From: Chloroflexota bacterium
GTDB lineage: Bacteria > Chloroflexota > Limnocylindria > Limnocylindrales > CSP1-4
Assembly (NCBI GenBank): GCA_025935655.1
Contig: JAICUV010000136.1
Location: 1 to 8,922 of the forward strand
DNA: 8,922 bases
Reading direction: 5' to 3'
Shown: positions 1 to 5,825 of the stretch, one piece after another
Position numbering within the stretch: position 1 is the first letter of the stretch
How the letters are laid out: every line of letters begins with the position of its first letter
Position numbers and translations under genes: made by a program
Notes under the pieces: generated by a model
What the model saw: only the letters and a program-made list of their open reading frames with translations
What the model was told of the DNA's origin: nothing
Database searches by the model: none

Positions 1-1073
1 CCCACCTGGCGGTCGCGTTCGCCGCTGCCACCGAGCTCGGCCGACCACCCGGCCGGCGCCGGCCGGTCCATCGGTCGCCCGTACGCGCGCCAGCGCCGAG
101 CGACCGTGAACCCGAGCGCCTCGTACAGCTGGAGCGCACCGGTCGGGTTGGACCCGTCGACGCCGAGCCACGCCTCCGCCATGCCCGCGTCGCGCAGGGC
201 CTGGAACGACGCGGCGCACAGCGCCTTGGCCACGCCCCTGCCGCGCCACGGCCGGCGGACCGAGACATGCTCCAGCCAGCCGCGCTGCACGCCGAGCGCC
301 TCGTTCTCGCCCCGGAAGATCACATTCATCACCACGCCCGCGACCTGGTCGCCGTCCCAGGCAACGCGCCACAGGCTCGTGTCCACGTCCGGGTTGCGGA
401 AGCGTGCGACGAAGTCGCCCTCGCCCTGCTCGCGGTGACCCCAGTGGTCCTCGAAGGCCTCGTTGTCGGCGTCGAAGATGGCCCGCTCGGTCTCCGGCGT
501 CACCGGCCGCAGCTCGAGGCCGGCCGGCAGCGCATGCCGGGGGAGCGTCCCCGTGAGGAACCGGCGCATCTCGAAGCCGTAGCGGATCGGGACGTAGCCC
601 TGGTCGTCGAACAGCGCGAGGTCCGCGAGCTCGATGTCCAGCGCGAAGCCCCGCAGCTGGCGCGGACCGGGCCGCGGGTCGGCGGCGGCCTCCCCGGTGA
701 GCCGGTCCCGGTTCCAGCGCCACAGCGCGGTCCCGATGCCGCGATGCCGCCAGTCGGGAAGCACGGCGCCCCAGGTCTCGGCGACGAACGCCCCGTCCCG
801 GTGGACGAGGATCCCGAACGCGAACCCGACGACCGTGCCGTCGACCTCGGCGAGGACGAGGTCACGTTCGGCTCGGAACGCGTCGAGCGGCTCGTACTCG
901 CAGCGGAGGTCCTCGCCGGTGCGGACCTCGTCCACGCCGTCCGCGCGGCGGGACGTGTTGAGGACCAGGGCCAGCGCGTCCCAGTCCGCGTCCGTCGCGT
1001 GCCGGAACGCCAGGCCCGGGACGGGGGGCGCGCCGTCGACGGCGATCCGTGCCGCTTCCTCGGTGATGCTCAT
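1..1073 (-). CDS. Tandem-domain GNAT N-acetyltransferase, C-terminus cut by window edge
   Basis: This is an acetyl-CoA-dependent acetyltransferase with two GNAT domains in one chain; the acceptor cannot be read from sequence. The frame is open for 357 codons from ATG at 1073 to the window edge with no stop. The first domain spans about residues 20-175 and has the acetyl-CoA pyrophosphate loop RHRGIG at 109-114. The second spans about 185-335, with RGRGVA at 277-282 and the typical late GNAT segment LGVDGSNPTGALQLYEALGF at 303-322. The fold is therefore essentially complete and only a short tail is missing. Both halves keep an intact R-x-x-G-x-G/A loop, as in mycothiol-synthase-like tandem GNATs, although mycothiol synthase itself is not demonstrated. 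Its ATG overlaps the TGA of the preceding gene by 4 nt (ATGA, 1070-1073), implying translational coupling at the distal end of the operon. Confidence 0.9.
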   Translation of the reverse strand, partial: MSITEEAARIAVDGAPPVPGLAFRHATDADWDALALVLNTSRRADGVDEVRTGEDLRCEYEPLDAFRAERDLVLAEVDGTVVGFAFGILVHRDGAFVAETWGAVLPDWRHRGIGTALWRWNRDRLTGEAAADPRPGPRQLRGFALDIELADLALFDDQGYVPIRYGFEMRRFLTGTLPRHALPAGLELRPVTPETERAIFDADNEAFEDHWGHREQGEGDFVARFRNPDVDTSLWRVAWDGDQVAGVVMNVIFRGENEALGVQRGWLEHVSVRRPWRGRGVAKALCAASFQALRDAGMAEAWLGVDGSNPTGALQLYEALGFTVARRWRAYGRPMDRPAPAGWSAELGGSGERDRQV

Positions 1074-2086
1074 GGCGCCTGCTCCAGGTTGGCGAAGGGC
1101 TTGCGGTACGACACGCTCCCCGAGACCCTGCGGAAGCCGCACGACTCGTAGAGCGCGAACGCCCGGTTGTGGTTCTCGGTGTCGACGCCCAGGTAGGCGC
1201 TCGTCGCCCCTTCGTCGCGCAGCAGCCGGAGGCTGCGAAGGATCGCCGCGCGGGCGAGGCCGCGTCGCCGATGGGCCGGATGGGTCACGACCGCATCCAG
1301 CAGTCCGCGTCTCGACCCGTCCGGGAGGATGTCCACGATGTTCGAGACGCAGGCGGCGGGGACGGCCCCGGCCCACGCCACGACGACGAGGTCGCGGCGG
1401 AAGCGCGGGTCCTCGATCCACTCGGCGAGCTGGTGCTCGTCCGCCTCGTGCTCGCCCCAGTGCTCGGCGAAGCCCGCCACGATCGTCTCGAACACCGCCG
1501 GCAGCTCGCCCGCGGTCGGCGTCCGGAGCGTGTACCCGTCGGGAACCACCGGTTCCTCGATGGCATCGAGGTCCGGCCGCAGCATCTCGGCGCCCCAGCG
1601 AACGGGCATGTAGCCGCTTGCCGGCAGTACTGCCTCCAGCTCCTCGTCGCCGTCGAACGCCTCGCCCGCGAGCCATGCCCGCCGGTCGGACGGGTTGGCG
1701 GCCGCGACCTCGCGCTGGCGCTCCTCCGCCCAGGCGATGAACGCCTCGGCGATTCCGAGGCCCCACGCCGCGGGCTCGACGAGCGTGATGACCTCGTAGA
1801 CGCGGTCGCCGTCCACGAGGTCGTGCCACTCCACGCGGGCATAGCCCACGGTCGCGCCATCGCGCTCGGCGATGACGCAGTCCACGAGCGGGTCCGAGTT
1901 GACCAGGTGCGTGTACCGGTGGCGCATCGCCTCGGGGTCGATGGGCTCGAGCATGCCGACACGGGTCCGGAGACGCGCGTTCGCCTCGCCCATCGCGGCA
2001 ACGTCCTGCAGGCCGCGATAGCGGCGGAACGTGACGCCGCTGCCCGCCGGGAGCGACGGCAGCCGCGGCGTGGTGGTGGTCGTCAT
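1070..2086 (-). CDS. Tandem-domain GNAT N-acetyltransferase (338 aa)
   Basis: This protein has two GNAT domains, at about residues 18-168 and 185-330, and its substrate is unknown. The C-terminal domain carries an intact acetyl-CoA loop RRRGLA at 273-278 and the motif YLGVDTENHNRAFALYESCG at 298-317. The N-terminal domain has only a degenerate loop (AAWGLGIA, 106-113), where the expected Arg is replaced. That half may therefore be structural or substrate-binding, as in tandem GNATs with one active domain. The ATG at 2086 is chosen because it overlaps the rsgA stop as ATGA (2083-2086); the open frame extends far upstream, but only as antisense-like sequence within rsgA. The stop in turn overlaps the next GNAT start. 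The two neighbouring tandem GNATs share layout (for example EHWGEHE here and EDHWGHRE in the other) and may be old duplicates. Function in acetylating a drug, metabolite or thiol precursor is open. Confidence 0.9.
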   Translation of the reverse strand: MTTTTTPRLPSLPAGSGVTFRRYRGLQDVAAMGEANARLRTRVGMLEPIDPEAMRHRYTHLVNSDPLVDCVIAERDGATVGYARVEWHDLVDGDRVYEVITLVEPAAWGLGIAEAFIAWAEERQREVAAANPSDRRAWLAGEAFDGDEELEAVLPASGYMPVRWGAEMLRPDLDAIEEPVVPDGYTLRTPTAGELPAVFETIVAGFAEHWGEHEADEHQLAEWIEDPRFRRDLVVVAWAGAVPAACVSNIVDILPDGSRRGLLDAVVTHPAHRRRGLARAAILRSLRLLRDEGATSAYLGVDTENHNRAFALYESCGFRRVSGSVSYRKPFANLEQAP

Positions 2087-3225
2087 CGGTCGTCCCCGTA
2101 CTTGTGGCGCATGTGCTGGTTCACCGACACGTGGATGGCCTTCCACTTGCGGCGCTCCTCGGCGCGGAGGAGGGGATCGTTGGCGCGGGCGACGTGGGCC
2201 GCCTCGCGCTCGAGCTTGCGGTGGCTCGCGAGCCGGTCCGGCGACAGGGTGCCCGCCGCGAGCGCGGCGGCGATGGCGCACCCGGGCTCGGCCGCGTGCC
2301 GGCAGTCGCTGAAGCGGCAGGCGAGCGCGAGCTCGGTGATGTCGGCGAACGCCGGGTCCAGGCCGTCGGAGGCACCCGCGACGCCCAGCGAGCGGATTCC
2401 CGGCGTGTCGATGAGCAGCGCGCCGCCCGGCAGCCGCACGAGCTCCCGGTGCGTGGTGGTGTGGCGGCCCTTCGAGTCGTCCTCGCGGACCGCGGCCGTG
2501 CGCTGGCGCTCGGCGCCAGCGAGCGCGTTGACGAGCGTGGACTTGCCCACGCCCGAGCTCCCGAGCACCACGGCGGTACGGCCGCGCCCGAGATGAGCGT
2601 CGCGGAGCGGCTCCACGCCGTCGCCCTGGAGGGCCGAGATCGCGAGGACCTCGACGCCCGGCGCCACCGCCTCGGCGGCGACGCGCAACCCGTCGGCGTC
2701 GGCGGCCACGTCGGCCTTGTTGAGCACGATCACCGGCGTCGCGCCGCCGCTCCACGCCACGGCGAGGTAGCGCTCGATGCGGCGCAGGTTGAAGTCGCCG
2801 TCCATGCCTGCCACGACGAACGCCACGTCGACGTTCGCCGCCAGGACCTGCTCGGCGACGAGGTTGCCGGCCACCCGTTCCTCGCCGGCGCTGCGGGTGA
2901 ACGCGGTCCGGCGGGGGAGGACGGCCTGGATGACGGTGGGCGAGCCATCGCCCGTGGACGCGGCCACGGCGACCCAGTCGCCGACGGCCGGGAAGTCGCC
3001 CGGGCCGTAGGCCTCGTGGCGGAAGCGTCCGGACACCGTCGCGCTCGCATCGGGCGCGACGTCCGGCCGGGCCACCACCCACGCGTCCCGGTGGGCCGCG
3101 ACGACCCGGGCGGGCACCAGCCCCGCCGCATCGAACGGCAGGAACGCGGCGGCCCACCCCGGATCCCAGCCGAGGTCGACGAGCGAGTCGGCCGGCATGG
3201 TCGGGTTCGGAATCTCCATCGTCAT
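2083..3225 (-). CDS. rsgA: Ribosome small-subunit-dependent GTPase RsgA
   Basis: RsgA is a circularly permuted GTPase that checks late 30S maturation and promotes release of assembly factors such as RbfA. The 380-residue product shows the diagnostic permuted order. An N-terminal OB-fold region comes first (about 45-115), then G4 NKAD at 169-172, G5 SAL at 197-199, G1 P-loop GSSGVGKST at 222-230, a Thr-rich switch (RHTTTHR, 254-260) and G3 DTPG at 273-276. The C-terminal zinc site is Cys303, Cys308, His310, Cys316, followed by a basic tail. The start is ATG 3225, whose A is the last base of the permease stop (TGATG), which favours it over the second ATG at 3219. The stop overlaps the next GNAT start. 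RsgA is usually a housekeeping gene; finding it inside an exporter operon behind an attenuator is unusual and suggests a link to ribosome stress. Confidence 0.97.
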   Translation of the reverse strand: MTMEIPNPTMPADSLVDLGWDPGWAAAFLPFDAAGLVPARVVAAHRDAWVVARPDVAPDASATVSGRFRHEAYGPGDFPAVGDWVAVAASTGDGSPTVIQAVLPRRTAFTRSAGEERVAGNLVAEQVLAANVDVAFVVAGMDGDFNLRRIERYLAVAWSGGATPVIVLNKADVAADADGLRVAAEAVAPGVEVLAISALQGDGVEPLRDAHLGRGRTAVVLGSSGVGKSTLVNALAGAERQRTAAVREDDSKGRHTTTHRELVRLPGGALLIDTPGIRSLGVAGASDGLDPAFADITELALACRFSDCRHAAEPGCAIAAALAAGTLSPDRLASHRKLEREAAHVARANDPLLRAEERRKWKAIHVSVNQHMRHKYGDDR

Positions 3226-4028
3226 CACCCGACCCGCTTGAGCTTGCCGGTGCGCTTCGCGTAGCGCTCGGCGCGGCCGAAGGCCCACAGGCCGGCAGGG
3301 ATGAGGACGATGCCCATCACGATCAGCGGCACGACGTCGTGCCACAGCGCCGTGAGCGGGACCCCGTCGAGCATCGCGGCGCGCACGCCGTCCAGGACGT
3401 ACGTGGCCGGCGAGAGCTTCGAGATCGTCTGCATCCACTCGGGGAGCACGCTCACCGGGTAGTAGACGCCAGAGACCAGCAGGAGGCAGGACTGGATGAC
3501 GAACGTCATCTGCGCCCCGCGCTCCACGTACAGCAGCGGCAGGATCGCGGCCATCATGCCGATGCCCACGAAGCTGAACGAGCCCAGGAGCACGAACACC
3601 GCGGCGGTCGCGACGTTCGTGACGCCCAGGTCCAGCTGCCGGTAGAAGATCACCAGCACCACCATCATGGCGGCCGTGTGCACCAGGCCGTAGCCCATCG
3701 CGTACAGGCACGAGCCGAGCAGCTGGGTCCAGCGTCGGATCGGGGCCATGAAGGTGTACTCGAGCGTCCCTTCCCAGCGCTCCACGCTGATCGTCTCGGC
3801 GATCCACGAGAAGACGACGGACAGGTAGTTCCAGAACACCGCGCCGATGATCAGAGTCAGCAGGAGGCGGTCGTCGCCCGCCGCCGCGCCGATCAGCGAG
3901 ATCGAGAGCGCGCCGGCGACGGAGTAGACGAGGAAGGCGACCTCCCACCCCCAGTACCGGCGGGTGAGATAGAAGTTGCGCTCGACGAAGGCGTACGACG
4001 CCTTCAGCTCGTGCGTGAGGAGTGCCAA
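3225..4028 (-). CDS. ABC-2 type exporter permease (267 aa)
   Basis: This is the membrane subunit of an ABC-2 family exporter and pairs with the ATPase encoded upstream; the substrate is unknown. Six hydrophobic segments are visible at about 28-48, 55-77, 107-128, 138-163, 173-195 and 233-251, with a basic C-terminal tail. The cytoplasmic stretch between segments 2 and 3 (WEGTLEYTFMAPIRRW, 85-100) is the typical ABC-2 coupling region, and the SGVYYPVSVLPEWMQ stretch (186-200) is typical of DrrB/NodJ-like permeases. With a single permease and a single ATPase, the working transporter should be a dimer of each. The start is TTG at 4028, preceded by GAGAGGG with an 8-nt spacer; no better in-frame ATG exists. 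The stop overlaps the rsgA start by one base. It lies 73 nt after the small ORF, separated by a strong hairpin, so its expression may be set differently from that of the ATPase. Confidence 0.94.
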   Translation of the reverse strand: MALLTHELKASYAFVERNFYLTRRYWGWEVAFLVYSVAGALSISLIGAAAGDDRLLLTLIIGAVFWNYLSVVFSWIAETISVERWEGTLEYTFMAPIRRWTQLLGSCLYAMGYGLVHTAAMMVVLVIFYRQLDLGVTNVATAAVFVLLGSFSFVGIGMMAAILPLLYVERGAQMTFVIQSCLLLVSGVYYPVSVLPEWMQTISKLSPATYVLDGVRAAMLDGVPLTALWHDVVPLIVMGIVLIPAGLWAFGRAERYAKRTGKLKRVG

Positions 4029-4037
4029 CGGAGTGTC

Positions 4038-4084
4038 CCTCTCAGGAGGTGCGCACCCCGGGCCGGGAGGAGCCCGGCCCGGGG
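4038..4084 (-). promoter_or_regulatory. Intra-operon hairpin pair ahead of permease start
   Basis: Bases 4056-4067 (CCCCGGGCCGGG) and 4073-4084 (CCCGGCCCGGGG) form a perfect 12-bp, all-G/C stem with a 5-nt loop. The minus-strand transcript has no U-tract after it, so it is not a normal intrinsic terminator. Just downstream, the mRNA has CCTC (4049-4046), loop CTGA, GAGG (4041-4038); the second arm is part of the permease ribosome binding site. The pair could act as an RNase or stability barrier, or tune permease translation relative to the ATPase. The structure is seen in the sequence; the role is inferred. Confidence 0.5.
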
Positions 4085-4101
4085 ACGCGGGCGCGGCGAG
4101 G

Positions 4102-4359
4102 TCATCCCTGCCACGCGGGTGAGGTCATCGCCTCGCCACCGATCCGCCGGCCGAGCCGCACGAGCGACTGGCCGAGCTGGTAGCGGAGCGTGCGGGTGGA
4201 CCGGAGTCCGTCCCGCTCGGCGTCGCGGGTGGACCGTAGGAGCGCCTGGCGCTCCGCCACGTCCGCGAGCCGGAGCTCGATGAACTGCATCGTGGTGTCC
4301 TTTCGGAGGTCATGAAGTCGGAAGGTGTTGCGTGCGCGGATGGAGCTGGTCGTCGTCAT
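4102..4359 (-). CDS. Small basic protein between ABC ATPase and permease (85 aa)
   Basis: I do not recognise a family. The ATG at 4359 is preceded by AGGAGGT with about 6 nt spacing, the strongest ribosome site in the window, and sits 21 nt after the ATPase stop. A second in-frame ATG at 4290 also has an upstream AGGA (AAAGGACACCACG), so a 62-residue form could be made as well. The product is Arg-rich. It contains the repeat LRSTR at 41-45 and 52-56 (11-residue period), mirrored in DNA as GCGGGTGGACC at two sites. It ends in a likely amphipathic helix, YQLGQSLVRLGRRIGGE (60-76). No signal peptide or transmembrane segment is visible. Its position suggests an accessory or regulatory partner of the transporter, or a coupling ORF; a chance frame is unlikely given the ribosome site. 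Confidence 0.65.
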   Translation of the reverse strand: MTTTSSIRARNTFRLHDLRKDTTMQFIELRLADVAERQALLRSTRDAERDGLRSTRTLRYQLGQSLVRLGRRIGGEAMTSPAWQG

Positions 4360-4380
4360 CGCGGCACCTCCTTTCTGGTG

Positions 4381-5334
4381 TCAATCGGTGTCGGCCCCGT
4401 CCTCCTCGACGTCCTCGTCGAGGGACCGGCCTGTGAAGGTCATGAACACGGCCTGGAGCGTGGGTTCCTGCCCGTGGACCTCGGCGACGAGTCGCTTCAG
4501 CCCCTCGGGCGTGTCCTCTGCAACCACGCGACCCCGGTCGAGGATCGTGATCCGGCTGCACAGGCGCTCCGCCTCCGCCAGGTCGTGCGTCGTGAGGACG
4601 ATCGTGGCGTCGTGCGCCGCGTTGACCTCCTCGATGAACGACTGGACGTCGAGCTTGCTGCGCGGGTCGAGCCCGGTCGTGGGCTCGTCGAGCAGCAGCA
4701 GCGTCGGGCTCGTCAGCAGGGCTCGCGCGATCGCGACCTTCTGCTGCATCCCCCGGCTCATCTGCTCGACCGGGCGTCCGAGGCGGCTCTCCGCGATGCC
4801 CAGCCGTCCGAGGATCTCCGTCGCGTCCTTGCGCGCCACGCGGGCATCGAGGCCGTAGAGGCGGGCTGCGAACAGGAGGTTCTCCATCGGGCTGAGCTTC
4901 TTGAAGAACGCCGCATCGACGCTCACCCGGTTGATGAGCCGCTTCACGGCGAGCTCGTCGCGCTCGATGTCATGGCCGAAGACCTCCACCCGGCCCTCGT
5001 CCAGGGTCAGCAGACCCGAGATGAGGCGGATGAGGGTCGACTTGCCGGAGCCGTTCGCCCCCAGGACCCCGTGGATGGCGCCCCGCTCCATGCGGAGCGA
5101 GACGTCCTCGATGGCGGTGACGGGAGGCTTGCGACGATCGACCTTGAAGCGCTTGGTGACGTGCTCGACGAGGAGCGCCGGCGGGCCCGAGGGGACCGGT
5201 GTCACGGGCGTGCTGCCCTCGACCCGGTCGGCCGGGATCCGCGCGGCGGGCTCGAAGCCGTCCGGCTGGATGGCCGGCTGCGGGCTCGACGTCGGAGTGG
5301 TCGTCTTCGGTTCGGGTGCGAGGGTGGTGGTCAC
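4381..5334 (-). CDS. ABC exporter ATP-binding protein (317 aa)
   Basis: This is the cytoplasmic ATPase that powers the ABC-2 exporter whose permease lies downstream. Counting from the GTG at 5334: Walker A GANGSGKST is at 92-100, the signature MSRGMQQKVAIARALL starts at 192, Walker B LLLLDEPTTGLD has Asp216 and Glu217, and the switch His is 250 (LTTHD). The MSRGM signature is typical of the drug/polysaccharide/heme exporter ATPases. At the Q-loop (RVSVDAAFFKKLSPMENL, 136-153) the usual Gln appears to be Asp140. Residues 1-52 form an extra Pro/Thr-rich N-terminal tail before the first strand. GTG 5334 is chosen because GGAGGG lies 4 nt upstream; an in-frame ATG at 5409 would add 25 residues but has no ribosome site and lies inside a leader hairpin. 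It is the first large gene of the operon, downstream of a terminator-containing leader. Confidence 0.92.
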   Translation of the reverse strand: MTTTLAPEPKTTTPTSSPQPAIQPDGFEPAARIPADRVEGSTPVTPVPSGPPALLVEHVTKRFKVDRRKPPVTAIEDVSLRMERGAIHGVLGANGSGKSTLIRLISGLLTLDEGRVEVFGHDIERDELAVKRLINRVSVDAAFFKKLSPMENLLFAARLYGLDARVARKDATEILGRLGIAESRLGRPVEQMSRGMQQKVAIARALLTSPTLLLLDEPTTGLDPRSKLDVQSFIEEVNAAHDATIVLTTHDLAEAERLCSRITILDRGRVVAEDTPEGLKRLVAEVHGQEPTLQAVFMTFTGRSLDEDVEEDGADTD

Positions 5335-5398
5335 GGGACCCTCCGGGTGGTGGGTGGGCTGCGGTGGTGATTCCGGTGCTCGGCCGGTCCGCGGCGGG

Positions 5399-5451
5399 GT
5401 CCCAGGCATGGGACGAGCCGCGGGCCCGGCAATCGGGGGGCCTCGCGGCTC
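5399..5451 (-). promoter_or_regulatory. Two adjacent leader hairpins upstream of ABC ATPase
   Basis: The arms 5415-5422 (GAGCCGCG) and 5444-5451 (CGCGGCTC), extended by GGCCC/GGGCC with one bulged base, give a 13-bp G/C stem. Immediately downstream in the transcript, 5399-5404 and 5409-5414 (GTCCCA/TGGGAC) form a 6-bp stem with a 4-nt loop. No U-tract follows either. The arms of the larger hairpin resemble those of the terminator at 5491-5518 (both use GAGCCG and GGCCC blocks), so arm exchange between the two structures is possible. The remaining stretch to the GTG at 5334 is C/ACC-rich and ends in the ribosome site. Confidence 0.45.
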
Positions 5452-5462
5452 GGGGTTCCTCG

Positions 5463-5479
5463 TGGGCGTGACACGCCCA
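5463..5479 (-). promoter_or_regulatory. Small leader hairpin after terminator
   Basis: TGGGCGT (5463-5469) and ACGCCCA (5473-5479) form a perfect 7-bp stem with a 3-nt loop. In the minus-strand transcript it directly follows the U-rich tract of the terminator. Read on the plus strand it is followed by an A-run, so it is not a plus-strand terminator. Confidence 0.4.
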
Positions 5480-5518
5480 GAAAAACGAAAGAGCCGGGGG
5501 CCCGGTGGCCCACGGCTC
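5479..5518 (-). terminator. Intrinsic terminator inside the operon leader (candidate attenuator)
   Basis: In the minus-strand transcript, GAGCCG (5518-5513) pairs with CGGCTC (5496-5491). After one mismatch, GGGCC pairs with GGCCC around an ACCG loop, giving 11 pairs. The stem is followed at once by UUUCGUUUUUCU (5490-5479), 9 U in 12, in a genome where such a run is rare. It lies about 170 nt after the predicted start of transcription and about 145 nt before the ATPase GTG. With no full-size minus-strand gene just upstream, a terminator here makes sense mainly as an attenuator for the exporter operon. An upstream CCAC/GTGG pairing (CCAC just before GAGCC) would compete with the terminator's 5' arm. 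Confidence 0.7.
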
Positions 5519-5529
5519 GGTGGTCGCTC

Positions 5530-5546
5530 CTGGGGTTCTACCCCAG
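5530..5546 (-). promoter_or_regulatory. Leader hairpin just after the upstream ORF stop
   Basis: CTGGGGT (5530-5536) and ACCCCAG (5540-5546) form a perfect 7-bp stem with a 3-nt loop. In the transcript it begins 4 nt after the TAG of the 28-codon upstream ORF, so a ribosome at that stop would cover or melt it. It sits between the upstream ORF and the terminator hairpin, where an anti-terminator or pause hairpin would be expected. Confidence 0.5.
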
Positions 5547-5550
5547 CGTC

Positions 5551-5637
5551 CTACCTAGCGGAGGGCACACCTCTCCCGCGATCGCGCGCCATGACGGGCG
5601 CGATCTTCGGCGCGTAGAGGGTTGCGTTCTTCACCAT
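5551..5637 (-). CDS. Candidate 28-codon upstream ORF / leader peptide
   Basis: This short frame runs from ATG 5637 to TAG 5551. GGAGG (plus 5648-5652) lies 10 nt upstream of the ATG, slightly long but usable. The peptide begins MVKNATLYAPKIAPV and ends RGRGVPSAR. Its last third uses codons rare for such a G/C-rich genome: AGA (codon 22), GGT (23), GCT (27) and AGG (28, just before the stop). An 8-bp inverted repeat (GATCGCGC at 5580-5587, GCGCGATC at 5598-5605) lies within the coding part, so ribosome position would change RNA folding. Promoter upstream and terminator downstream fit a ribosome-stalling leader peptide. Alternatives are a secreted or signalling peptide exported by the adjacent transporter, or a chance frame. 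Function is inferred from position only. Confidence 0.5.
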   Translation of the reverse strand: MVKNATLYAPKIAPVMARDRGRGVPSAR

Positions 5638-5691
5638 GGGGCTCACGCCTCCGGTAATGGACGTGCCGAGCGACCTGCTCGACCGGCGCGG

Positions 5692-5721
5692 ATCGTACGC
5701 CGCCGCGGCGGGCCTCGTCAA
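5692..5721 (-). promoter_or_regulatory. Sigma-70-type promoter of the exporter-rsgA-GNAT operon
   Basis: On the minus strand, TTGACG (5721-5716) matches the -35 consensus at five of six positions and TACGAT (5697-5692) is a good -10, with an 18-bp spacer. Transcription would start near 5685, about 48 nt before the upstream ORF and about 350 nt before the ATPase start. Confidence 0.7.
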
Positions 5722-5723
5722 GA

Positions 5724-5752
5724 CTCGAACGGTGGGACAAACGACGTAGGAT
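5724..5752 (+). promoter_or_regulatory. Possible promoter of the lipoprotein gene
   Basis: TAGGAT (5747-5752) resembles a -10 element; the hexamer 17 bp upstream (CTCGAA, 5724-5729) is a poor -35. It would give a leader of about 67 nt before the ATG at 5826 and lies back-to-back with the operon promoter on the other strand. Confidence 0.35.
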
Positions 5753-5825
5753 GGCCCCTGGCCCGGGAACCCGCCGTCACACGGACGCGTCCAAGGGACG
5801 TCGCCCGGGTCCCGAGGTCCGCACC

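Noticed and set aside
1070..3157. A single 695-residue fusion running from inside rsgA into the first tandem GNAT
   Set aside because: The upstream half is rsgA read in the wrong frame; the GNAT has its own ATG overlapping the rsgA stop.
4056..4084. Intrinsic terminator between the small ORF and the permease
   Set aside because: The stem is perfect but neither strand has a U-tract after it, and the permease has no promoter of its own that I can see.
267..5370. Long plus-strand open frames opposite the minus-strand operon (for example 634-1740, 1169-2596, 2104-3264, 3339-4283, 4312-5370)
   Set aside because: They lie antisense to well-supported genes, have low-complexity Arg/Pro/Ala-rich translations without domains, and are expected in DNA this rich in G/C.
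5335..5409. ATG at 5409 as start of the ABC ATPase
   Set aside because: No ribosome site precedes it and it sits inside the GTCCCA/TGGGAC hairpin; GTG 5334 has GGAGGG at proper spacing.
5751..5825. ATG at 5751 as start of the lipoprotein
   Set aside because: It would put 25 unrelated residues before a normal signal peptide; ATG 5826 has a ribosome site.
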